DNA from: an uncultured Lachnospiraceae bacterium
GTDB taxonomy: Bacteria; Bacillota; Clostridia; Lachnospirales; Lachnospiraceae
Reading direction: 5' to 3'
Length of the DNA stretch: 64,000 bases
Assembly (NCBI GenBank): GCA_910579465.1
Contig: CAJTUB010000009.1
Location: 37,556 to 101,555, forward strand
Each line of letters starts with the position of its first letter. Within the stretch, counting starts at the first letter, position 1. The translations under genes and the position numbers were made by a program. Below the pieces are notes generated by a model. That model was not told the origin of the DNA. It did not search any database and worked only from the letters and a program-made list of their open reading frames with translations. Below are positions 1 through 7,868 of the stretch, piece after piece.

Positions 1-1877
1 GGATGTTTGCTTCCGTTGGCTATACCGAGGAAGATTATTACGCGGATTTAGAGCGTTATGCTTCCAGCAGCAGCAACGACAAGGTAATCATCAATCTGAC
101 TGTAGTTTACCGTCTGGACGGGAACCGTTTTGTAGTAGAGATTCCGACCGAGGAGATTGAGTATAACGAGAAGTATCCGTTGACAAAGATTTCCCTGCTT
201 CCTTATTTCGGCGCAGGCGGCACCGAGGACGAGGGTTATGTGTTTGTTCCGGAAGGTTCCGGTGCACTTATCCGCTTTAACAACGGAAAGTCAGAGCAGT
301 CGGCGTATTATGCAGATGTTTACGGCTGGGATTACGGCAAGAAGAGGACAGAGCTTGTAGATGAGACCCGTTCCGCCCTGCCGGTGTACGGTATTGCAAA
401 TGGAGACAGTTCTTTTCTTACCGTGATGGAGGAGTATGGTACAATTGCCATGATTCAGGCAGACGTAAGCGGCAGGCAGAACAGCTATAACTATGCGTAT
501 GCCACCTATGAAATTATTCACAGCGACAAGATGGATATTTCCGCAAAGTCCGACCGTACGGTGCTTGCCTTTGAAGATGACGTTCCGGAAGGGAAAATCG
601 TACAGAGCTATACGTTCTTAGAGGGTACGGATTATGTAAATATGGCAGAGACCTACCGGGACTATCTGCAGAAAAAGTATCCGGAGCTTCAGAAGGTGGC
701 GGATACCGAGCTGCCGGTTGCAGTAGAGCTGATTGGCGCAATTGACCGCGTAAAGCATGTCCTTGGATTTCCGGTAAAGCGTCCGGAGGTACTTACGTCC
801 TTTGCCGAGGCACAGGAGATTCTGACAGAGATGCTTGCCGACGGCTATGAGAATCTGTCCGTGCGTTACAGCGGCTGGATGAACGGGGGCGTCTCCCATA
901 CGATAGCGAAGAATATCGACCTGACGAGCGGCATGGGCGGAAAGAGGGCGCTGAAGGCGTTAATGGACTATGCAAATAGCAACGGGGTTGACGTATACCT
1001 GAGCGGCAGTGTGGAGATTGCAAATAACAGTAATCTTCTGGACGGTTTTCTCCGTTCCCGTGACGCTGCGAAGCATGTCAGCAGGGAGGTAATAGAGCAT
1101 TCTCCGTTCTCGGCTATCTGGTTTGGAGAGTATAAAGAGGCGCGTATGGGTTCCTATTATCTGCTCCGTCCGTCTGTCTGTATTGAATTGATGGAAGGAC
1201 TTGCCGAGGAGGCTGCGAAGTATCAGGCAGGTGTCAGCTATGAAGACATTGGTTACCTTCTCAGTGCCGACTACAATCCGAAGCATAGCGTGACCCGTGA
1301 GCAGGTAATGAAGCTGCAGGCAGAGACGCTGGCAAAGCTGAAGACAGATGGTAAGAAGATTATGGTTTCTGCCGGAAATGAGTATGTGCTTCCGTATGTG
1401 GACATTGTCACAAATGTTGACCTGGAAGGAAAGCCGTCTGCAATCCTGGACGATACGGTACCGTTTTACGAGATTGTGCTGCATGGTCTTGTGAACTATA
1501 CCGGAGATGCAATCAATCTTTCCAGCAATGCATGGACTTCCGTATTGAAGTGTGCCGAGACGGGTGCAGGTCTTTCCTTTGCCTTTATGAAGTCAGATGC
1601 AGATTCCCTGCAGAATTCGGAGTATATGCATTACTTCGGTGCTTACTATGACGGCTGGAAGGACTGGGCAAAGGAGTATTATCTCCGGTACAAGGAGGAG
1701 ATGGCAGGACTGAACAACCAGTACATTACGGGTCATTCCATACTGGAAACAGGAGTTACTGCTACGACCTATGAGGATGGAACAGTGGTTTATGTAAATT
1801 ACAACAATGAAGCCTATACGAACGGTACCTTAACGGTTCCGGCGAGGGACTATCTGGTAGAAAGGAGAGGGAATTAA
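1..1877 (+). CDS. DUF5696 family protein, 5' end cut by the window
   Basis: The reading frame is open to the left edge, so the true start lies outside; about 624 residues are visible and family members are usually longer. The segment with GSGALIRFNNGK near residue 85 and the later part around GYLLSADYNPKHS resemble DUF5696 proteins, which in Firmicutes commonly sit beside sugar ABC permeases. The function of the family is not known to me; the central part could be a TIM-barrel glycosidase-like fold (inference). It ends directly against the next permease gene (TAA then GTG), so the two are almost certainly co-transcribed and perhaps translationally coupled. Family confidence is moderate; coding status is certain. 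Confidence 0.75.
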   Translation, partial: MFASVGYTEEDYYADLERYASSSSNDKVIINLTVVYRLDGNRFVVEIPTEEIEYNEKYPLTKISLLPYFGAGGTEDEGYVFVPEGSGALIRFNNGKSEQSAYYADVYGWDYGKKRTELVDETRSALPVYGIANGDSSFLTVMEEYGTIAMIQADVSGRQNSYNYAYATYEIIHSDKMDISAKSDRTVLAFEDDVPEGKIVQSYTFLEGTDYVNMAETYRDYLQKKYPELQKVADTELPVAVELIGAIDRVKHVLGFPVKRPEVLTSFAEAQEILTEMLADGYENLSVRYSGWMNGGVSHTIAKNIDLTSGMGGKRALKALMDYANSNGVDVYLSGSVEIANNSNLLDGFLRSRDAAKHVSREVIEHSPFSAIWFGEYKEARMGSYYLLRPSVCIELMEGLAEEAAKYQAGVSYEDIGYLLSADYNPKHSVTREQVMKLQAETLAKLKTDGKKIMVSAGNEYVLPYVDIVTNVDLEGKPSAILDDTVPFYEIVLHGLVNYTGDAINLSSNAWTSVLKCAETGAGLSFAFMKSDADSLQNSEYMHYFGAYYDGWKDWAKEYYLRYKEEMAGLNNQYITGHSILETGVTATTYEDGTVVYVNYNNEAYTNGTLTVPARDYLVERRGN

Positions 1878-2804
1878 GTGAAAGCAAAAAAACCAAGAAA
1901 CTTACGCAGACGCAATGCGATTGCGGGCTATCTGTTTATTTGTCCGTTTATCATCGGGTTTGTTGCGTTTTTGCTGCAACCGATGTGTGAATCCTTTTAC
2001 ATGAGTCTTTGCCGGGTAAATATCGTTGCAAATGCGCCGAAGGGAGAAAGCCCTTTCGACATGAACATTATCACTACGTTGAAGGAAACAAACTATTACA
2101 GGGCGTTTTTTGTTGAGGCGCAGTATAAGGCCGAGCTGATTAACACGCTGAAGGCGATGGCGATCCAGGTTCCGGCGATTCTGATATTCAGTTTCTTTAT
2201 CGCATTGCTGCTGAACCAGCGATTTAAGGGAAGAAGCTTTGTACGTGCAATTTTCTTCCTGCCGGTAATTCTTTCTTCCGGTGTCCTGGTCGGACTGGAG
2301 ACGAATAATATCCTGATGTCAGGAATCAAGGATGTCATTGCGGAATCGTCCGGTCCGGGGATTACCGATGCACTAAAGGATATCCTGCAGGCGATTGGTA
2401 TCGGACAGAAGATTCTGAAACCGGTATTTGACATTATCGAGGCGGTTTATGACGTCGCGCTGGCCTCCGGTATTCAGATTGTTATTTTCCTGTCCGGTCT
2501 GCAGACCGTGTCGCCGAGTATGTATGAGGCGGCAAAGATTGAAGGCTGTACCGCATGGGAGAGCTTTTGGAAGATTACGCTTCCGATGGTAAGCTCCATG
2601 ATACTCGTAAATTTAGTTTACACAGTAGTCGACTTCTTTATGCGCTCCGATAATAAGGTCATGGACATAATTACAAAGAAAATCAATCCGGGGATGGACT
2701 ATGGTCTTGGTTCTGCCATGGCGTGGGCCTACTTCGGGATTGTCATTGTGATTCTAGGCATCGTAGCTGCTATCCTATCGAAGGTGGTATATTATTATGA
2801 GTAA
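1878..2804 (+). CDS. sugar ABC transporter permease (LplB/UgpA type)
   Basis: This is an inner-membrane subunit of a carbohydrate importer of the MalF/UgpA class. The 308-residue protein has a basic N-terminus, about six hydrophobic segments and the EAA loop (EAAKIEGCTAWESFWKI, about residue 215) that docks on the ATPase. The GTG start follows the upstream stop with no gap, with AGGAGAGG just before it. Its end overlaps the next permease by 8 bp, a normal arrangement for paired permeases. No ATPase gene is present nearby, as is common for this class, which often shares an MsmX-like ATPase encoded elsewhere (family knowledge). Neighbouring xylanases point to xylo-oligosaccharides as substrate (inference). 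Confidence 0.9.
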   Translation: MKAKKPRNLRRRNAIAGYLFICPFIIGFVAFLLQPMCESFYMSLCRVNIVANAPKGESPFDMNIITTLKETNYYRAFFVEAQYKAELINTLKAMAIQVPAILIFSFFIALLLNQRFKGRSFVRAIFFLPVILSSGVLVGLETNNILMSGIKDVIAESSGPGITDALKDILQAIGIGQKILKPVFDIIEAVYDVALASGIQIVIFLSGLQTVSPSMYEAAKIEGCTAWESFWKITLPMVSSMILVNLVYTVVDFFMRSDNKVMDIITKKINPGMDYGLGSAMAWAYFGIVIVILGIVAAILSKVVYYYE

Positions 2805-3804
2805 AAGCAAAGTAAAAAAGCAAAAAAGAAGAGATTTTTGGGAGCGTAATAAAAAGACAAACGGTTATCTTTTGCGAAGGACAATAGGAGATTATACCGT
2901 CCGTATCATCCGGGCCCTGCTTTTATTCGGTTTATGCTTTTTGATTCTGCAGCCGCTGATTAATAAGCTTTCGGTCAGCTTTATGAAGGAGGCGGACCTG
3001 TATGATGCAACGGTAATTTCCGTTCCGCAGCATTTTACGCTCGAAAACTACCGGCTGATTAATGAACTCATCGGTTATTGGAAGTGTATGTGGAACTCGT
3101 TGTGGATATCCCTGCTGGTCAGTGCCCTGCAGGTAGCTGCCTGTACGCTGGTAGGCTATGGCTTTGCCAGATTCAAGTTCCCGCTTAAGAGGTTCTGGTT
3201 TGCGTGTGTAATCCTTGTGATTATCGTACCGCCGCAGACGATTATGAGTTCGTTGTATCTGAGCTTCCGTTATTTTGACGTATTCGGTATTTACGGACTC
3301 ATCAGCGGCGGAAAGACCATCAATCTGCAGGGCTCCATGCTGCCGTATCTGATGATGTGCGCAACCTGTATGGGATTAAAGTGCGGTCTGTATATTTATA
3401 TGCTCCGCCAGTACTTCCGCGGGATTCCGAAAGAGCTCGAAGAGGCGGCATACGTGGACGGCTGCGGCAATTTCCAGACCTTTGTCCGCATTATGCTTCC
3501 GGATGCAAAGGCAATGATTACCTCCTGTTTCCTGTTTGCCTTTGTGTGGCAGTGGACGGACTCGTTCTACACGAAGATGTTTCTCGGAGACGTAGAGGTT
3601 CTGACAAAGGGACTCAATTCCATTGCCGGACGTCTGGACAATTTCGTAAGGCAGACGGGAGCAGGTCTTATGGCGTCTGAGGCATATCTGCAGCAGCAGA
3701 TTTCGACCGGTATCCTGATGACGCTTGCACCGTTGATTCTCCTGTATCTGTTTGCACAGAAGGGCTTCGTGGAGAGTCTGAGCCAGACAGGTATTAAAAT
3801 GTAA
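2797..3804 (+). CDS. sugar ABC transporter permease (MalG/UgpE type)
   Basis: Second membrane subunit of the same importer, 335 residues with about six membrane spans. The EAA loop reads EEAAYVDGCGNFQTF at about residue 212. The first 35 residues are very basic (KSKVKKQKRRDFWERNKK), a cytoplasmic tail typical of the Lachnospiraceae members. The ATG lies inside the 3' end of the preceding permease, which suggests translational coupling. The lipoprotein gene for the binding protein follows after 181 bp with its own probable promoter, so transport components may be expressed at different levels. Confidence 0.9.
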   Translation: MSKSKVKKQKRRDFWERNKKTNGYLLRRTIGDYTVRIIRALLLFGLCFLILQPLINKLSVSFMKEADLYDATVISVPQHFTLENYRLINELIGYWKCMWNSLWISLLVSALQVAACTLVGYGFARFKFPLKRFWFACVILVIIVPPQTIMSSLYLSFRYFDVFGIYGLISGGKTINLQGSMLPYLMMCATCMGLKCGLYIYMLRQYFRGIPKELEEAAYVDGCGNFQTFVRIMLPDAKAMITSCFLFAFVWQWTDSFYTKMFLGDVEVLTKGLNSIAGRLDNFVRQTGAGLMASEAYLQQQISTGILMTLAPLILLYLFAQKGFVESLSQTGIKM

Positions 3805-3833
3805 TAAACTTTTAAAGAAAGCATAGAAATATC

Positions 3834-3862
3834 TAGCATTTTGTGTTAAAATGTAGTATAAT
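3834..3862 (+). promoter_or_regulatory. probable promoter of the sugar-binding protein gene
   Basis: A perfect -10 hexamer TATAAT lies at 3857-3862 in the 181-bp gap before the binding-protein gene. The -35 at 3834-3839 (TAGCAT) is poor, so this may need an activator. Only the -10 is convincing. Confidence 0.35.
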
Positions 3863-3985
3863 GATAAAAACGCAGTGTGTTTGATGTTTTACGATAGTAT
3901 GATGCGAATGCATTTACTATAAAAAGAGGAGCGACATAATGTCGAATGGGCGCCAAACCCAAACAAAAAAAGGAGGAATTTTGGT

Positions 3986-5410
3986 ATGAGAATTAAAAAG
4001 TATGCTGCAGCTTTTCTTGCTGCAACAACGGTTCTTGGAAGCCTGGCAGCCTGCGGACCGAAGGAGACGAGTGGTGATGTAACCAACACTCCTACGCCTG
4101 AAGGCGGCAACACAGGAACCCCGGAGGGTACTTCTACACCGACCCCGACGGAGATTCCGGCAAGAGATCTTGGTGGATTTGAAGTTATCATCGGTGACCA
4201 CTGGTCTCCGGAGACCCCGGCTCCGCCGAGTAATGCACAGGAGGAGGCTACGCTTGCTTACCGTGAGTCGATTCAGAAGAAGTATAACTTCAAGGTAACA
4301 CAGAAGGCAGTTGCCGGCTGGGGCGACATGACCGATACTTGTACGAACTCCATTCTTGCAGGTGACCCGGTAGCACAGATCTTCATCCTTGACCAGAGCT
4401 TCGTAGCAAAGCCGATGAGCAATGGTCTCTTCTATGACCTGGCTACGCTGGATGAGCTTGATTTCACCGAAGACAAGTGGAATGATTCTTTGATCGGACT
4501 CCTGACAAAAGGTGATTCCATTTATGGTATGGCTGCAGGAAGACCGGAGGCAAGAGGTGGTCTGTTCTGGAACAAGAGAATGTTTGAAGAAGCAGGTATT
4601 GATCCGGAGCTTCCGTACGAGCTGCAGGCAAGCGGCGATTGGACCTGGTCCAAGTTTAAGGAACTCTGTGGAAAGCTGACCCGTGATACGAACGGTGATG
4701 GTGTTACGGATATTTATGCAATGGCAAACTTCGGACCGGATATCTGTAAGCAGTTTATTACCTCTACGGGTACCCAGTTAGTTAACTACAACAAGGAGAC
4801 CGAGAAGTACGAGAACAATTCCCAGAGCCAGGAGGTTCTTGACGCACTTAACTTCCTGAAGGAGCTTGGTGATGCAGGCTACGAGATGCCGGCACCGGAG
4901 GGAGCTCAGTGGGATTGGTTCAAGCAGGCATTTGCTGATGGCTGGTTTGCAATGCAGTTCAATGAGACTTACATGGGCGGCCAGATGTGGAAGGACATGG
5001 AAGATGATTTCGGTTTTGTATGCTGTCCGAAGCCGGATGGTTATGAAGGCGGATATCATACCTATTACAACGATAACGTAGTAATTATCCCGAGCTGCTA
5101 TGATGCAGAGACCGCTTCCAAGATTGCATTTGTTTACAACCTCTGGACAAATCCGACTCCGGGTTATGAAGAGGAAGGCGACTGGAAGAACATCTACTAT
5201 CCGGTTTTCCGCGATGAGAGAGCAGTAGATGAGACCGTTTCAAAGTTCTATGAAGACGGCGTAGCTCTGACGCTGAACATGGCACTCATTTATGGTCTGG
5301 ATACCGGTGCTTTATTCTATACCTATCCATTCCAGTCAATGACGCCGGCAGAGAAGATTGAAGAAATCCAGAACTCCTGGAACACTGCAATCAACGAATC
5401 CAACAAGTAA
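3986..5410 (+). CDS. extracellular sugar-binding lipoprotein (ABC importer)
   Basis: Solute-binding protein of the importer encoded just upstream; it would capture oligosaccharide outside the membrane and deliver it to the two permeases. The 474-residue sequence begins with a lipoprotein signal peptide (MRIKKYAAAFLAATTVLG followed by the lipobox LAAC, Cys at residue 23) and then a Thr/Pro/Gly-rich tether to about residue 50. The rest fits family-1 solute-binding proteins, with several Trp residues suited to sugar stacking. AAAGGAGG stands before the ATG. The context of GH10 and GH3 enzymes suggests xylo-oligosaccharide as ligand (inference). Confidence 0.9.
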   Translation: MRIKKYAAAFLAATTVLGSLAACGPKETSGDVTNTPTPEGGNTGTPEGTSTPTPTEIPARDLGGFEVIIGDHWSPETPAPPSNAQEEATLAYRESIQKKYNFKVTQKAVAGWGDMTDTCTNSILAGDPVAQIFILDQSFVAKPMSNGLFYDLATLDELDFTEDKWNDSLIGLLTKGDSIYGMAAGRPEARGGLFWNKRMFEEAGIDPELPYELQASGDWTWSKFKELCGKLTRDTNGDGVTDIYAMANFGPDICKQFITSTGTQLVNYNKETEKYENNSQSQEVLDALNFLKELGDAGYEMPAPEGAQWDWFKQAFADGWFAMQFNETYMGGQMWKDMEDDFGFVCCPKPDGYEGGYHTYYNDNVVIIPSCYDAETASKIAFVYNLWTNPTPGYEEEGDWKNIYYPVFRDERAVDETVSKFYEDGVALTLNMALIYGLDTGALFYTYPFQSMTPAEKIEEIQNSWNTAINESNK

Positions 5411-5446
5411 ATAGTACCGCTGTTAGAAGCGTGTATAAGAGTTCTG

Positions 5447-5470
5447 TAAGGGGCGGGCAACCGCCCCTTA
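5447..5470 (+). terminator. hairpin after the binding-protein gene
   Basis: A perfect 10-bp stem TAAGGGGCGG / CCGCCCCTTA with a GCAA tetraloop follows the binding-protein stop codon. The T-run after it is short (TATT), so it may be a partial terminator or an mRNA-stabilising stem that keeps binding-protein transcript abundant relative to the xylanase genes. Confidence 0.6.
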
Positions 5471-5524
5471 TATTGAACTCCGGCAAAGCTTTAAAAGAAG
5501 GGATTTTGTAAAGGAGTGTGGCAG

Positions 5525-6859
5525 ATGAAAAGAAGCATACTGTTTGGCATACTGGCTGGCGCAGCGGTACTGCTGTCCGGCGGATGCGCAGGTACAGTGG
5601 AAGTTGGTCCGGTGCCGTCGATTACGCCAAGGCCGACAGTAACGCCGGCAGCGACACCGACACCGGTGCCGGATGACCCGAACCGGAAGAATTTTATAGA
5701 AAAATATAGGGAAACGGGAGAACTCCCAAGCTTGTGTGAGGCATACCAGGATTATTTTAAGTTTGGGGTTGCGGTAACGCAAGAGGATGTAGAAGACGAG
5801 AAGAAGCAGGCAATGATAAAGAAGCAGTTTAACAGCCTGTCCTGTATGAATGAATTGACTCCTGGACATATATTAGACCACGAGGCGACGTTAGCAAGTG
5901 GGAACAGGGACAGAGCCGTGCTTGATTTTTCGGGTGCGGATGCTATTTTACAGTTTGCCCAGGAAAATAATATGACGGTGCGCGGTTCGGCACTGATTAC
6001 GCATGAGGCGCCGGCATGGTTCTTTACTCCTGATTTTTCCGTACCGGAGGAGCCGGAAGAAGGGGAAGAGGACACCGTTACACTCGCTTCGGCGGATGTA
6101 ATGACAAGACGTATGGAAAATTACATAAAAGATGTGATAGAGCACTGTAACACGGAGTATCCGGGTGTGGTTGTGTGCTGGGATGTACTGGAGGAGGCGA
6201 TTGCAACGTCCGAGGGACATGAGAAACGGTATCGTACCGCTTCCAACTGGTACAAGACAATGGGAGAAGAGTATATTGTAAAGGCATACGAGTTTGCAAG
6301 AACCTATGCGGACAGTACACAGAAGCTTTTCTACAGCGAAAAGGGCTTCCATGAGACAACACTGCGCCTTTCTTCGGTAGAGCTGGTGAAGATGCTGAAG
6401 GAGAGAGGTCTGCTTGACGGATTTGCGGTGCAGGGACATTGGTCGTCCCAGTCGCCGAACATGATGGCACTTGACGATGTCTTTAAGGCAGCCTCGGAGT
6501 TCGGGGTAGAGGTTCATGTTTCGGAGCTGGAAATTGATATGAAGGCAAACAATAAGGATGATAACGACCGGACCGAAGAGGAGATACTGGCAGCAGTAGC
6601 TAAGCGTTATAAGAGCATTTTTAACTGGTTTGTGCGTGTGGAGGATGCAAAGACATACGATATTGCCAATATCACCATATGCGGCCTGACGGATGACGTT
6701 TCCCCGCTGAACCAGCCGACGGAGGAGAAGGACGAGGAGACGGGCGAGATGGTTACGAAGGTTCCGGAGAAAAATTATCCGGTACTCTTTGACGCTGGTT
6801 TAAATCCAAAGGATGCATTTTTTGGCGTGCTGTTAGATGAAAGTATTAAGATGTATTAA
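5525..6859 (+). CDS. GH10-like lipoprotein, degenerate active site
   Basis: A protein with the fold of family-10 endo-1,4-beta-xylanases, anchored outside the cell. The ATG at 5525 was chosen because AAGGAG (5511-5516) sits 8 bases before it; an upstream GTG would lie inside that site. The 444 residues start with a lipoprotein signal (lipobox LSGGC, Cys21) and a Pro/Thr tether to about residue 50. The equivalent acid/base is E224 and the nucleophile E334 (HVSELEIDM), so both glutamates remain. However, the clan Asn before the acid/base is Glu (DVLEEA), the usual HTLVWH strand is ALITHEAPAW, and the NDY strand is FYSEK. Activity is therefore doubtful; it may bind xylan or have changed specificity (inference). 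Confidence 0.8.
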   Translation: MKRSILFGILAGAAVLLSGGCAGTVEVGPVPSITPRPTVTPAATPTPVPDDPNRKNFIEKYRETGELPSLCEAYQDYFKFGVAVTQEDVEDEKKQAMIKKQFNSLSCMNELTPGHILDHEATLASGNRDRAVLDFSGADAILQFAQENNMTVRGSALITHEAPAWFFTPDFSVPEEPEEGEEDTVTLASADVMTRRMENYIKDVIEHCNTEYPGVVVCWDVLEEAIATSEGHEKRYRTASNWYKTMGEEYIVKAYEFARTYADSTQKLFYSEKGFHETTLRLSSVELVKMLKERGLLDGFAVQGHWSSQSPNMMALDDVFKAASEFGVEVHVSELEIDMKANNKDDNDRTEEEILAAVAKRYKSIFNWFVRVEDAKTYDIANITICGLTDDVSPLNQPTEEKDEETGEMVTKVPEKNYPVLFDAGLNPKDAFFGVLLDESIKMY

Positions 6860-6883
6860 TGATTCAAAGGAAGGTGAAATAAG

Positions 6884-7852
6884 ATGGTGCAGACAGAGAG
6901 CTTAGCAGAAAAGTATAAACCGTATTTTAAGATTGGAACCGAAATCGGATGGCGTCTCCCGGATACGCATGCCGAGCTGTTAAAGAAGCACTTTAACAGC
7001 ATTACCTGCGGAAATGAGATGAAGTATGCCAGCCTTTGCAGGAAGCCGGGAGAGTATACGTTTGACCGTGCGGATAAGATTGTTTCCTTTGCAAAAGAGA
7101 ATGGCATGGTAATGCACGGGCATACCTTTGTATGGCACAACCAGACTCCGGATTTCATTTTTGAGAATACTGATGCGGAGGGGCTGCTTGCCACGCTGCG
7201 GGCGCATGTAGAGAAGGTAAAGGAGCACTTCGGCGAGCTTGCGACCTTTGACGCGGTGAATGAGGCGATTGAGGATAAAAGCGATACCTATCTGCGCGAC
7301 ACCAAATGGAAGGCTATCCTGGGAGACGATTATATTCCGAAGGTATTCCGTGTGATTAAGGAGGTGCTTCCGAATACAGCGCTGTATTACAATGATTACA
7401 ATGAGTGTGTGCCGGAGAAGCGCGAAAAGATTGTGCGTCTGTTAAAGGAGATGTTAGCCGAGGGCGCTCCGATTTCCGGTATGGGAATGCAGTTTCACGT
7501 TTCGATTTACCGGCCGGAGATTGACGAGATAAAGCGTTCGATTGAAGCGTATGCTTCGACGGGGCTGATGCTTCGTATTTCCGAGATGGATGTGTCGCTT
7601 TATAAGGATAAGGAGCCGCAGTTCTCGCCGCTTGACCCGGAGCTGTTAAAGAAGCAGGCGGACTACTATGAGCAGTGCTTTAAGGTATTCCGTGAGTATC
7701 ACAAGCATATCGATGCAGTGACGTTCTGGGGAGCTGCGGATGATGTTACCTGGTTAAATAACTTCCCGGTGTTCGGAAGAAAGAACTGGCCGCTTTTGTT
7801 TGATGATAACCATGAGCCGAAGGAAGCATTTTACCGGATTATGAATTTCTAA
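6884..7852 (+). CDS. intracellular GH10 endo-1,4-beta-xylanase
   Basis: Hydrolyses internal beta-1,4 links of xylo-oligosaccharides. With 322 residues it is a single GH10 barrel without signal peptide, so it should act in the cytoplasm on imported oligomers. All signature elements are intact: CGNEMK at 43-47, HGHTFVWHNQ at 79-88, acid/base E127 in DAVNEA, YYNDYN at 168-173, MQFHV at 202-206 and nucleophile E234 in RISEMDV. The ATG follows GGAAGGTGA at good spacing, 24 bp after the GH10-like lipoprotein gene, and the GH3 gene follows after 16 bp, so the three form one operon. Confidence 0.93.
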   Translation: MVQTESLAEKYKPYFKIGTEIGWRLPDTHAELLKKHFNSITCGNEMKYASLCRKPGEYTFDRADKIVSFAKENGMVMHGHTFVWHNQTPDFIFENTDAEGLLATLRAHVEKVKEHFGELATFDAVNEAIEDKSDTYLRDTKWKAILGDDYIPKVFRVIKEVLPNTALYYNDYNECVPEKREKIVRLLKEMLAEGAPISGMGMQFHVSIYRPEIDEIKRSIEAYASTGLMLRISEMDVSLYKDKEPQFSPLDPELLKKQADYYEQCFKVFREYHKHIDAVTFWGAADDVTWLNNFPVFGRKNWPLLFDDNHEPKEAFYRIMNF

Positions 7853-7868
7853 AAGAAAGGGGTTTCCT

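Noticed and set aside
960..1484. Long antisense frame under the DUF5696 gene, and similar antisense frames under atpD, groEL, guaB and others
   Set aside because: Mirror frames caused by the codon bias of the real genes; no ribosome sites and no recognisable protein.
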